Below, in pieces: positions 1 through 7,846 of a stretch of 64,000 bases of DNA; within the stretch, counting starts at the first letter, position 1, and each line of letters opens with the position of its first letter. Both the position numbers and the translations under genes were made by a program. The DNA is from Kaistia terrae (GTDB lineage Bacteria > Pseudomonadota > Alphaproteobacteria > Rhizobiales > Kaistiaceae), in the NCBI RefSeq assembly GCF_026344005.1, contig NZ_JAPKNH010000003.1, positions 62,001 through 126,000 of the forward strand. The letters are read 5' to 3'. Below the pieces are notes generated by a model, which ran no database searches, had not been told where the DNA came from, and worked only from the letters and a program-made list of their open reading frames with translations.

Positions 1-635
1 TGGAGCCTGCGCATGATGGCGCGAATGTGAACCTTCACCGTGCTCTCGCTCAGATCGAGTTCGTAGGCGATTATCTTGTTTGCCTTGCCCTGACGCAGCG
101 CTTCCGCCACGGACGCCTGGCGCGGGGTCAGCAGCGCGGCGAGAGGATCCGCATCCTCTTCGAGTTCCGGCGCCATGATCTCCTGACGCGAGCCCGTCAA
201 GCTGCTCGCGGGAACATAGATGCCGCCCGCCCGGACCAGGTTGACGACCTCGACCACCACGCGCAGCCCGATACTGGAGGGGATATATCCCCGCACCCCG
301 TGATCGAGCGCCATCAGGACATGGCTGGCCGCCTCGCTGTCCGCCAGAATGATTACCGGAATGCCGGGAGAGTTCCTTCCCAGGCTGGTGATCGCGTTGG
401 CCACCGCAACGTCAGCAGGGCTGTGGCCGCCAATGCTCAGAAGGACGGCGGACGTCTCATCGCGATTGATGCCCTCAACCCCCCATTCCTCGACCGAACC
501 GAACGAGCGGATTTCGAGATTGGGCTGACTGGCCAGCAAGCCCCTGGCCAGGCACTCCCTGTCCAGCGCGCGGCGGTCGATCAGGACGATTGTCACCTTG
601 GAGACTACTGCGGGGGAAGTCGGAGGGTGGTCCAT
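1..635 (-). CDS. LuxR/NarL-type response regulator with degenerate receiver (C-terminus cut by window edge)
   Basis: The reverse strand encodes about 211 residues that run off the left edge. The N-terminal half has receiver-like alternation (VTIVLIDRRALDREC at about 14-28, later IPVIILADSEAA). The C-terminal part is a clear LuxR helix-turn-helix beginning LTPRQASVAEALRQGKANK and continuing ESTVKVHIRAIMR. The position that normally carries the phosphoaccepting Asp reads AVLLSIGG, so Ser replaces Asp and phosphorylation is unlikely. The start is the ATG at 635, preceded by an AGGTG a few bases upstream. No sensor kinase lies beside it in the window. Its target is unknown; a DNA-binding transcriptional regulator is secure from the HTH. 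Confidence 0.85.
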   Translation of the reverse strand, partial: MDHPPTSPAVVSKVTIVLIDRRALDRECLARGLLASQPNLEIRSFGSVEEWGVEGINRDETSAVLLSIGGHSPADVAVANAITSLGRNSPGIPVIILADSEAASHVLMALDHGVRGYIPSSIGLRVVVEVVNLVRAGGIYVPASSLTGSRQEIMAPELEEDADPLAALLTPRQASVAEALRQGKANKIIAYELDLSESTVKVHIRAIMRRL

Positions 636-729
636 AATCACCTGTACGGATTCGCAATTCCACATGCCCGGCTCCATTCGGATTACCAGAGGAAAGGTCT
701 GCTTCTCGGCACTACGGTATGGGGATATG

Positions 730-768
730 CATACAACCTACTGATGCAGCATGCAACCTAAAGTTAGG
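730..768. promoter_or_regulatory. Direct repeat with 20-bp period plus palindrome, possible operator
   Basis: CATACAACCTA (730-740) and CATGCAACCTA (750-760) are 11-bp direct repeats with one mismatch, spaced exactly 20 bp, i.e. two helical turns. The second merges into the palindrome CCTAAAGTTAGG (757-768). They lie about 95-135 bp upstream of the LuxR-type gene that starts at 635. Binding by that regulator itself is inference. Confidence 0.35.
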
Positions 769-854
769 AACATATCATGATTTTGCGCGCTATCCGGTTG
801 TAAAATTCGCCAGCTAAGCAAATTTCAGCGCGGATTGCATTGGATGCCAAACAG

Positions 855-1397
855 TCAGTTGGATCTCGGATGGTCGCTCCGCCAGTCTGACGGCGTGGTG
901 AAGTCGCCCTTCCAGATGCCGCGCTTTTCCCGACGGGCCGCGGCCTCAGCCGCACCGTATTCGCCGGAGCCAATGCCGCCGTAGTTGACGGCAAAACCGT
1001 CGCGGACCATGGCCTCTCCAATATCGGGATTTCGCTCCACCCGGCAATTTGCGACGACGCGGCCGAAGCGGTCGCGCGATTGCGGCGAGCAGCGCAATCC
1101 GCCCTGCGACACCAGGTTTCGAAGGGCGGTTTTGGCGGCAGCGCCACAGCGCCATGATTTGCCGCTCTGGTCCTGGCAGGTCTGGCGCAGTTCGGGTGCG
1201 TCGATGCCATAGATCCGGAACTCGGTCTGATCGATGGCGAGGGAATCGCCATCGCGCACGACGACGGTCGAGCCGTCGTCCGCCCGGATCTCGCGCCGCT
1301 GCTGATCGACAAAGCCAATCAGCAGCAGACCGAGCACGAGCAGAACGAGATAGACAAAGGGCGGCGCCCTGCGGCGGCGTTTCGGAGCACGAGTCAT
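855..1397 (-). CDS. Membrane-anchored thermonuclease-like protein (SNase fold)
   Basis: A 180-aa protein of the staphylococcal nuclease-like family (phosphodiester hydrolysis of DNA/RNA, Ca2+-dependent in the type enzyme). A basic N-terminus (RAPKRRRRAPP) precedes one membrane segment (FVYLVLLVLGLLLIGFV), so the nuclease domain should face the periplasm. Family motifs are visible: VRDGDSLAIDQTEFRIYGID followed by APEL, then RDRFGRVVANC and VRDGFAVNYGG. I chose the ATG at 1397; a TTG at 1421 would add eight residues but has no better ribosome site. Cofactor and substrate cannot be read from sequence. Many proteobacterial homologues are of unknown physiological role. Confidence 0.85.
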   Translation of the reverse strand: MTRAPKRRRRAPPFVYLVLLVLGLLLIGFVDQQRREIRADDGSTVVVRDGDSLAIDQTEFRIYGIDAPELRQTCQDQSGKSWRCGAAAKTALRNLVSQGGLRCSPQSRDRFGRVVANCRVERNPDIGEAMVRDGFAVNYGGIGSGEYGAAEAAARREKRGIWKGDFTTPSDWRSDHPRSN

Positions 1398-1466
1398 TCC
1401 AGGCAGCCGGATGGTCCTCAAACCATGGCGCTCAGGCTCTCGGGAGCCGGAAGTGCCGGATCGAAC

Positions 1467-1745
1467 TTAGGAGTCTGACTCAGGCTTTGCCGCAACCTTG
1501 GGCTTGGCGACCGCCTTGGGCTTGGCGGCAACGGCCTTCTTCTTGACCACCTTCGGAAGGGCTTCTTCCGCTACTTCCTTGGCCATGCGCAATTCACGCA
1601 GTCTGGCAGTCTTGGCGACCTGGGCGGCGACGCGATCCCGCTCGCCGGCCATGACCGCGGCTTCTCCGCTGCGAAGCTTTTCAGCTTTCTTGAAGCGCTC
1701 TTCGGCGCGCGCCTTGGCGGCATCCTTCGTATCGCTTGGAGACAT
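1467..1745 (-). CDS. Small Lys/Ala-rich protein of unknown function
   Basis: A 92-aa protein beginning MSPSDTKDAAKARAEERFK. The first two thirds are highly charged and predicted helical or coiled; the C-terminal tail is a low-complexity Lys/Ala/Pro run (KKKAVAAKPKAVAKPKVAAK), reminiscent of nucleic-acid-binding tails. The ATG at 1745 is chosen because AAGGA lies about seven bases upstream; an in-frame start at 1793 lacks this. No catalytic motif is visible. It sits between the thermonuclease and another small unknown gene on the same strand. I do not recognise the family with confidence. Confidence 0.65.
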   Translation of the reverse strand: MSPSDTKDAAKARAEERFKKAEKLRSGEAAVMAGERDRVAAQVAKTARLRELRMAKEVAEEALPKVVKKKAVAAKPKAVAKPKVAAKPESDS

Positions 1746-1896
1746 TGCCGTCCTTTCGTGCCGCAGGGCGGCTCTCAGAAACTGGATCGTCAATCCGGGA
1801 ACGAGACGAACAAGCTGACCGGCGACATCGACGGATTCGTCGGGGCCTTTACTCTATCAGTTTTGCTCGGAAGGTGTGCCTTACCCTGCGAAAACG

Positions 1897-2118
1897 TTAC
1901 TTCTTCGTGCGGCGAAGCGATTCAATTGCGGCGGCTGGAACGCCGGACTTCTCAGCGATCAGGCGATCCTGCGCTTCGATCTCGGTACGTGCCGGCTCGT
2001 CGCCGTCCAGGCCACCGAGTATCTCACCGGGGACCCGGCGATTGGAACGCTGCGTGCCGTCTTCATAGAACACGTCGAATAGGACAACTTCGCTGCGGGC
2101 GGCTGGCTTTTTGGCCAT
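1897..2118 (-). CDS. Small conserved-looking hypothetical protein
   Basis: A 73-aa protein starting MAKKPAARSEVVLFDVFYED and ending AAAIESLRRTKK. It is rich in charged residues, has no membrane segment and no recognisable motif. The middle (QRSNRRVPGEILGG) looks folded rather than low complexity. The start ATG at 2118 has a GGAGTTGTCCC stretch upstream on the reverse strand. It lies downstream of the cspA terminator, so it is probably transcribed separately. Function unknown. Confidence 0.6.
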   Translation of the reverse strand: MAKKPAARSEVVLFDVFYEDGTQRSNRRVPGEILGGLDGDEPARTEIEAQDRLIAEKSGVPAAAIESLRRTKK

Positions 2119-2177
2119 GGGACAACTCCAAACGGTGTGTCGCCGGTATCAGGGATGGGTATCCGCAGGCCCGACTT

Positions 2178-2214
2178 GAAAACAAAAAGGGTCCGGCGTC
2201 GAAACGCCGGACCC
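2178..2214 (-). terminator. Rho-independent terminator of cspA
   Basis: On the reverse strand a perfect 10-bp stem (GGGTCCGGCG with CGCCGGACCC, 2189-2214) with a six-base loop is followed by TTTTTGTTTT. It begins about 20 bases past the cspA stop codon. Confidence 0.9.
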
Positions 2215-2234
2215 CGTAACGCGAACTGATTAGT

Positions 2235-2444
2235 TCAAGCGTTCTGAAGGTTCGTTGCAGCCGACTTGCCGCTGCGACGATCAGCTTCGACGTCGAAGCT
2301 CAGCTTCTGGCCTTCGACCAGGCCGCGCATGCCGGCACGCTCAACGGCGCTGATGTGAACGAAAACGTCCGGTCCGCCGCCGTCCTGCTGGATGAAACCG
2401 AAGCCCTTTTGGCCATTGAAAAACTTTACGGTACCGGTAGCCAT
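2235..2444 (-). CDS. cspA: Cold-shock protein, CspA family
   Basis: A 69-aa single cold-shock domain that binds single-stranded RNA/DNA and melts structure. It carries RNP1 (KGFGFI, residues 13-18) and RNP2 (VFVHI, 27-31) and the usual start [10 protein letters not shown]. An AAAGGA site lies 10-12 bases upstream of the ATG. It is divergent from mazG with almost 300 bp between them, so a long 5' leader of the type that thermoregulates csp mRNAs is possible but not demonstrated. Alphaproteobacteria usually carry several paralogues, so the exact paralogue name is not implied. Confidence 0.95.
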   Translation of the reverse strand: MATGTVKFFNGQKGFGFIQQDGGGPDVFVHISAVERAGMRGLVEGQKLSFDVEADRRSGKSAATNLQNA

Positions 2445-2737
2445 GTCTCGTGTCCTTTGTGCATTGCTTGGCTAAGGCCGCGCGACTCCCGCGTCAGCCA
2501 ATCCGAGTTCCAGCGATGTCTTGGGACGCGCCACATGGGCATATATCAAGGCAGAGCTAAATATCGAACACGGTCTATATAAATCGAAACCGCGAAAACA
2601 ACAAACCCATGATTTGAGCGACCAACAAAACGTTGGAACGATTAGGCTTTTTGGTGCTATGGCGACCCAATCTTGCCGCTCTGGGTGACGTAGCGCGTCC
2701 CTCGAACTCTCATGAGCCGCCGTACAAGGAATTTCTC

Positions 2738-3571
2738 ATGCAGCCATCCCGAGACATTGAGCGCCTGATCGAGATCATGGTCGCGCTCCGCGACCCGGAG
2801 ACAGGATGCTCCTGGGACAAGGTGCAGGATTCCCATTCGATCGCCCCCTACACGATCGAGGAGGCCTATGAGGTCGCGGACGCAATCGAGCGAGGCGATC
2901 TGCACGACCTCGAGGAGGAACTCGGCGACCTGCTTTTGCAGGTGGTCTATCACGCCCGCATGGCCGAGGAGATAGATGCCTTCTCGTTTGGCGATGTCGT
3001 TTTGGCCATCACCTCGAAGATGATCCGGCGCCACCCCCATGTCTTTGGAAACGAGGAAGCACGAAGCGCCGGCGCGGCCAAAGGCTTCTGGGAAACGATA
3101 AAGGCGGAGGAAAAGCGCCTGCGCGCCGAGAAGCGACGCCTCGCTGGCCAGTCCGAAGCTCAGCTCGTCAGCCTGCTGGATGATGTCCCGGCCGGAATGA
3201 CGACGCTCGCACGCGCGGTCAAGCTGCAACAGAAGGCCGGCACCGTCGGGTTTGACTGGAACGATCCCCGCGCCGTACTCGACAAGATCAAGGAAGAGAT
3301 TGCCGAAATCGAGCACGAGCTCGACTGTCCGACTGTTTCGAAGGACCGGGTGCAGGATGAAGTCGGCGACCTGCTATTTGCCGTCGCCAATCTCGCCCGC
3401 CATGTCGAGGTCGATCCAGACGCGGCGCTTCGCGGCACCAACGAGAAATTTCGCCACCGCTTCCGCCACATCGAAGCAGAACTCGCCTCCCAGGGCCGGA
3501 GCCCCGCGGAAGCCAGCCTCGATGAAATGGAAGCGCTCTGGGTCGAGGCCAAATCCCGGCCGCGGGACTAG
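2738..3571 (+). CDS. mazG: Nucleoside triphosphate pyrophosphohydrolase MazG
   Basis: A 277-aa tandem-domain MazG that hydrolyses NTPs to NMP and pyrophosphate (housecleaning; can lower ppGpp in E. coli). Two MazG helical modules are visible: EEAYEVADAIERGD followed by EELGDLLLQVVYHAR (about 45-75) and a second with KEEIAEIEHEL plus DEVGDLLFAVANLARH. The EExxE and ExxD metal-ligand patterns are intact in both. Start: the ATG at 2738 has AAGGA seven bases upstream and begins MQPSRDIERLIEIM; an upstream in-frame start at 2633 adds 35 residues unlike MazG. It is convergent with hflX. Confidence 0.95.
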   Translation: MQPSRDIERLIEIMVALRDPETGCSWDKVQDSHSIAPYTIEEAYEVADAIERGDLHDLEEELGDLLLQVVYHARMAEEIDAFSFGDVVLAITSKMIRRHPHVFGNEEARSAGAAKGFWETIKAEEKRLRAEKRRLAGQSEAQLVSLLDDVPAGMTTLARAVKLQQKAGTVGFDWNDPRAVLDKIKEEIAEIEHELDCPTVSKDRVQDEVGDLLFAVANLARHVEVDPDAALRGTNEKFRHRFRHIEAELASQGRSPAEASLDEMEALWVEAKSRPRD

Positions 3572-3627
3572 GCATCTTCGAGCAGAGGGCGGCACGCGTG
3601 AAGAAACCGCGAGCCACCTCTTGCCGA

Positions 3628-3657
3628 AGAAAATCCGCACCCGAACCTGGTGCGGAT
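3628..3657 (-). terminator. Terminator of the hfq-hflX transcript
   Basis: Stem ATCCGCACC / GGTGCGGAT (3633-3641 and 3649-3657) with a 7-base loop, followed on the reverse strand by TTTTCTT. It abuts the hflX stop codon. Confidence 0.8.
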
Positions 3658-3659
3658 CG

Positions 3660-5114
3660 TCAGGTGTTCTTCATCGGATCCCAAGGCTGGGGATCCGTCT
3701 CGTCCTTGGCTTTCTCGGCCGCCACCTGAAGACGCGCGCCCGGAAACTCGCGATGGAAGGTGGCCTCGTATTTCTCCGGCACGCGGATCCGCGCGACGGT
3801 GGTGCCATCTTCCTGATCATCCCGCGAAAGCACTTCGCCGAGATCGTAGAGGCGATGCAGTCGGGACAAAGCGTCGCCCGCGAGCGAAAGCGTGAACACG
3901 GGCCGATCTTCGTTCAGTCGCTTCTCCACGAGCTCGAGCAGCGCCTGGACACCCTCCCCCGTCAGGGCCGAAATCGGCACGATGGCCGGCTTGCCCTTTT
4001 CCGTCTGGATGCGGCCGGACGGCCTTGCGTCCTCCGGCATCAGATCGATCTTGTTCCAGACTTCGATCAGACGATCCGTCTTGCCGACCTCGACGCCCAA
4101 TTGCTCGAGAACCGTCATGACATCGTGCGCCTGGGCTTCGGTGTCCTCATGCGCGATGTCGCGCACATGCAGGATCAGCGTCGCCTCGATCACCTCTTCC
4201 AGCGTCGCGCGGAAGGCGGCGACCAGATGTGTCGGCAGATCGGAGATGAAGCCCACCGTGTCCGAGAGGATCGCCTCGGTCCCATGCGGCAGCTTGAGCC
4301 GACGCAGGGTCGGGTCGAGCGTCGCAAACAGCAGGTCCTTGGCGAAGATATCGGACTGGGTCAGCGTGTTGAACAGCGTCGACTTGCCGGCGTTGGTATA
4401 GCCGACGAGCGCCACGATCGGGTGCGGGGTCTTGCGACGGTTTTCACGCTGCAGGCGCCGCGTCCGGACGACCGTTTCGAGCTCATGTTCGATGCGCGAG
4501 ATGCGTTCCTGAAGGGCCCGCTTATCCGCCTCGATCTGGGTTTCGCCGGGACCGCCGAGGAAGCCGAAGCCGCCGCGCTGGCGTTCAAGGTGGGTCCAGC
4601 TACGGACAAGCCGGCTCTTCTGGTAATTGAGATGGGCCAGCTCGACCTGAAGCGTGCCTTCCTTGGTCTGCGCCCGCTCGCCGAAGATCTCGAGGATCAA
4701 TCCGGTGCGGTCGATGACCTTGGTGCCCCACTCTTTTTCGAGGTTCTGCTGCTGAACCGGCGTCAGCGCGTGATCGACGATGACGAGGCCAACATGGTCC
4801 GCCTCGATACGCTCGGCCAGTTCCGCCACCTTGCCGGATCCGAATAGCGTTGCCGGCTTGAACATCGGCAGCGGCACGGCAATGCCCTCGACAACGTCGA
4901 GTTCGATCGCTCGCGCCAGGCCGATGGCCTCTTCGACGCGCGCTTCCGTGCTGCGGGCAGCCCCTCGGGGATCGCCTTCGGCGCGCCGCCGCATCCGCGC
5001 CGGACGAACCGGCACGAGTACGAAGGCGCGTTCCGGCACGCGCTTTGTTTCGATATGGGAATCGGTTGCCTCGGGCCCTTCGGCGCCTTCAGGCAGATCA
5101 GAAATGTCGGTCAA
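3660..5114 (-). CDS. hflX: Ribosome-associated GTPase HflX
   Basis: A 484-aa GTPase of the Obg-HflX group that splits stalled ribosomes. The N-terminal HflX domain (glycine-rich GGFGFLGGPGETQIEADKR, about 181-199) precedes a coiled linker and the G domain: G1 GYTNAGKST (238-246), G3 DTVGF (285-289) and G4 NKID near 358. It starts immediately after the hfq stop codon, the classical hfq-hflX pair, so the two are co-transcribed. The acidic N-terminal extension of about 25 residues is normal for alphaproteobacteria. Confidence 0.97.
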   Translation of the reverse strand: MTDISDLPEGAEGPEATDSHIETKRVPERAFVLVPVRPARMRRRAEGDPRGAARSTEARVEEAIGLARAIELDVVEGIAVPLPMFKPATLFGSGKVAELAERIEADHVGLVIVDHALTPVQQQNLEKEWGTKVIDRTGLILEIFGERAQTKEGTLQVELAHLNYQKSRLVRSWTHLERQRGGFGFLGGPGETQIEADKRALQERISRIEHELETVVRTRRLQRENRRKTPHPIVALVGYTNAGKSTLFNTLTQSDIFAKDLLFATLDPTLRRLKLPHGTEAILSDTVGFISDLPTHLVAAFRATLEEVIEATLILHVRDIAHEDTEAQAHDVMTVLEQLGVEVGKTDRLIEVWNKIDLMPEDARPSGRIQTEKGKPAIVPISALTGEGVQALLELVEKRLNEDRPVFTLSLAGDALSRLHRLYDLGEVLSRDDQEDGTTVARIRVPEKYEATFHREFPGARLQVAAEKAKDETDPQPWDPMKNT

Positions 5115-5369
5115 TCAGGCTCCCGGCCGCTCGCTCTCTTCATCCGGCTCGAAGAGCTGGACGGGAGCGCCCGGCATGATGGTGGAGATGGCATGCTTGT
5201 AGACGAGCTGGGAATGGCCGTCCCGGCGCAAAAGCACGCAGAAATTGTCAAACCAGGTAACGATGCCCTGCAACTTGACGCCGTTTACCAGAAAAATCGT
5301 CAGTGGGATCTTGCTCTTCCGGACATGGTTGAGAAACGTGTCCTGAAGATTTTGTGCGCGTTCTGCCAT
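5115..5369 (-). CDS. hfq: RNA chaperone Hfq
   Basis: An 84-aa Sm-like protein that forms a hexameric ring and anneals small RNAs to mRNAs. Sm1 ([20 protein letters not shown]) and Sm2 ([10 protein letters not shown], the YKHA motif) are both complete. The short acidic tail ([10 protein letters not shown]) is typical of rhizobial Hfq. It lies directly upstream of hflX on the same strand and downstream of the D-amino-acid aminotransferase gene, with a 140-bp gap that could hold its promoter. Confidence 0.98.
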   Translation of the reverse strand: MAERAQNLQDTFLNHVRKSKIPLTIFLVNGVKLQGIVTWFDNFCVLLRRDGHSQLVYKHAISTIMPGAPVQLFEPDEESERPGA

Positions 5370-5509
5370 TCTTGTCTCTCACGCTTGACCTTGTTGGGGA
5401 CCGAAGTCCCGACGGCCGGATTGTCCTCCCAGCCTTACGTCCACTTTGCCCGGTTAATCGCGTCGCGTCACCCAAGAAATTCGCTTGCGCGGGAAAGCTG
5501 TGAGGATCT

Positions 5510-6385
5510 TCATCCTCGCGAACGAACGGGGGCCTCGGCGGCGAACTCATGGAAACGACGGCGTAATTCCGTTGCAATCGTACCAGGAGCGCCGTTTCCG
5601 ACCGGCTGTCCATCGATGATGACGACGGGCGTTACGACGGTCGTCGCCGCGGTGACAAACGCCTCGCGCGCCGCCTTCGCCTCATCGAGGCTGAAGGCGC
5701 GTTCTTCGATCTTGAGACCGGCTGCCTCGGCAACGCGGAAGAGGACGGTGCGGGTAATTCCCCGCAAAATTCCGCTCTCGGCTGGGCGAGTGACGATCAC
5801 GCCGTCCATCGTGACGATCCACGCATTGGTCGAGGAACCCTCGGTCACGTTGCCATCGGCATCGACGAACCAAGCCTCATAGGCGCCAGCTTCTTTCGCT
5901 GCCTGCTTGGCGAGGACGTTCGGCAGCAGCGACACCGTCTTGATGTCGACGCGGTCCCAACGATTTTCCGGCACGGTGATGACACTGACGCCCTGCTCCG
6001 CCCGAAGATCTCCGGCGCTGCGTGGAGCCGACTTTGCCGTAACGACGATGGAAGGCGGCGTTCCCTCTGCGGGAAAGGCATGATTGCGCGGGGCAACGCC
6101 GCGCGTGATCTGCAGATAGACCAGACCTTCTCTGACGCGGTTGCGTCGCACGACCTCGCGCAGGATGACCCCGAGCGCCACGAGGCTCATAGGCTGGGCA
6201 ATGCGCAGTTCTTTCAGCGAACGCTCAAGCCGCGCCATGTGCAGGGCTTCGTCGATCAGCCGTCCGTCGCGAATCTCGCAAACCTCGTAAACGCCATCGG
6301 CAAACTGATAGCCGCGATCCTCGACATGGACGACCGCCTCCGGATGGCGGAGATAGAGACCGTTCACATAGGCGAAGCGCGACAT
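5510..6385 (-). CDS. dat: D-amino-acid aminotransferase (class IV PLP aminotransferase)
   Basis: A 291-aa fold-type IV aminotransferase, expected to interconvert D-amino acids and 2-oxo acids using PLP. Visible are the N-terminal FADGVYEV, the arginine-rich substrate region (LVYLQITRGVAPRNHAFP), the Schiff-base lysine in DIKTVSLLPN (about residue 148), and the phosphate-binding EGSSTN. The start motif MSRFAYVNG and the RGYQFADG segment fit Dat better than IlvE. Position between ntrX and hfq matches other Hyphomicrobiales. Substrate specificity is inferred from family and synteny. Confidence 0.88.
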   Translation of the reverse strand: MSRFAYVNGLYLRHPEAVVHVEDRGYQFADGVYEVCEIRDGRLIDEALHMARLERSLKELRIAQPMSLVALGVILREVVRRNRVREGLVYLQITRGVAPRNHAFPAEGTPPSIVVTAKSAPRSAGDLRAEQGVSVITVPENRWDRVDIKTVSLLPNVLAKQAAKEAGAYEAWFVDADGNVTEGSSTNAWIVTMDGVIVTRPAESGILRGITRTVLFRVAEAAGLKIEERAFSLDEAKAAREAFVTAATTVVTPVVIIDGQPVGNGAPGTIATELRRRFHEFAAEAPVRSRG

Positions 6386-6467
6386 GGCATTCCTGCGAGA
6401 GGTTTAGAGACAGACGTGGGTCATGAGTCGGGAAGGCGTTGCATCGGACAATGCGACGCCGGCAGCG

Positions 6468-7832
6468 TCAACCGACGCCGAGCGATTTCAGCTTCCGATG
6501 CAACGCCGAGCGCTCCATGCCGACGAACTCGGCGGTCCGCGAGATATTGCCGCCGAACCGATTGACCTGGGCCGTCAGATATTCGCGTTCGAAAATCTCG
6601 CGTGCATCGCGCAGCGGCAGCGACATCAGGTGTTCTCCGCCGCGATTGGGCGTCGTCGGCAGCATCTCGCCAACCTCTGGCGGCAGCATGTCGGCGGAGA
6701 TCGCCTGGCTTTCGTCGCCGCGCGCCAAAATCAGCAGACGCTCGACGTTGTTGCGAAGCTGGCGAATGTTGCCGGGCCAATCATGCGCCTGCAGCACCGC
6801 CAATGCGTCCGAACCAACCGTGCGGATCGGCAGGCCGGTCGAGCGCGAAATCTGGTCGATGAAGTGATTGACCAGTTCCGGCACGTCGTCGCGTCGTTCT
6901 GCCAGCGCCGGCACGCGGAGCGGAACCACCGAAAGACGATGGAACAGATCCTCGCGAAAACTGCCCTCGGCGATCTCATGCTCGAGATCGCGGGCTGTCG
7001 ACGAGATGATGCGGACGTCGACATTGACCTTGGTGGTGCCGTTGACGCGTTGAAAGCTCTGGTCGATCAGCACGCGCAGGATCTTGCCCTGCGTCTCGCG
7101 CGGCATGTCGGCGATCTCATCGAGATAGAGCGTGCCGCCATGCGCCTCTTCCAGCGCGCCGACATTGCGCGCCGAACCGGCGCCGTTCTCGGTGCCGAAC
7201 AGCTCATGTTCCATGCGATCGGGCGTGATCGTGGCAGCGTTCAGCACGATGAAGGGACCGTCCATGCGCAGCGACGATTCATGGATGGCGCGCGCCACCA
7301 ATTCCTTGCCCGAGCCGGACGGGCCCGAGATCATGATCCGGCTGTTGGTCGGCGCGACACGCTCGATTGTCTGCTTCAGATGGCTCATGGCGATCGACGA
7401 GCCGACAAGCCGGCCGGCATCGCCCGCCCGCTCTCGCAGATCCCGAACTTCGCGGCGAAGCTTTGAAGCCTCCAGCGCGCGCTCGGCGATCATCAGCAGG
7501 CGGTCAGCCTTGAACGGCTTCTCGATGTAATCGTAGGCGCCGCGCCGGATGGCGGAAACGGCGGTCTCGATGTTGCCATGGCCGGATATCATCACGACCG
7601 GCAAATCGGGGTGCTGGCCCTTGATGATATCGAGCAGGGTCAAACCGTCGATCCGGCTTCCTGTCAGCCAGATATCGAGGAAGATCAGCGTTGGACGCCG
7701 CTTCTCGATCTCGGCCAGGGCCGTGTCGGTATCGCCTGCGGTACGGGTGCCGTGGCCCTCGTCTTCGAGAATTCCGGCAACGAGCCCGCGGATGTCAGCT
7801 TCATCATCGATGATAAGAATATCGGACGGCAT
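6468..7832 (-). CDS. ntrX: Nitrogen assimilation response regulator NtrX
   Basis: A 454-aa regulator paired with the NtrY kinase. Order: receiver (phospho-Asp in IFLDIWL, residue 53 region; KPF near 104), AAA+ ATPase domain (Walker A SGPSGSGKE, Walker B LYLDEI), and a Fis-type HTH at the end (GGNISRTAEFVGMERSALH). The sigma54-contact loop GAFTGA is absent; the region reads ENGAGSARNVGALEE. Such loss is known in alphaproteobacterial NtrX proteins and points to action without sigma54. Last gene of the dusB-ntrBC-ntrYX run, 14 bp after ntrY. Confidence 0.96.
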   Translation of the reverse strand: MPSDILIIDDEADIRGLVAGILEDEGHGTRTAGDTDTALAEIEKRRPTLIFLDIWLTGSRIDGLTLLDIIKGQHPDLPVVMISGHGNIETAVSAIRRGAYDYIEKPFKADRLLMIAERALEASKLRREVRDLRERAGDAGRLVGSSIAMSHLKQTIERVAPTNSRIMISGPSGSGKELVARAIHESSLRMDGPFIVLNAATITPDRMEHELFGTENGAGSARNVGALEEAHGGTLYLDEIADMPRETQGKILRVLIDQSFQRVNGTTKVNVDVRIISSTARDLEHEIAEGSFREDLFHRLSVVPLRVPALAERRDDVPELVNHFIDQISRSTGLPIRTVGSDALAVLQAHDWPGNIRQLRNNVERLLILARGDESQAISADMLPPEVGEMLPTTPNRGGEHLMSLPLRDAREIFEREYLTAQVNRFGGNISRTAEFVGMERSALHRKLKSLGVG

Positions 7833-7846
7833 GATCTCTATCTTCG

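Noticed and set aside
3252..4847. Open frame of 531 codons on the + strand opposite hflX
   Set aside because: It runs antisense to a clear HflX gene with complete GTPase motifs and has Arg/His/Gln-rich shadow composition without a domain.
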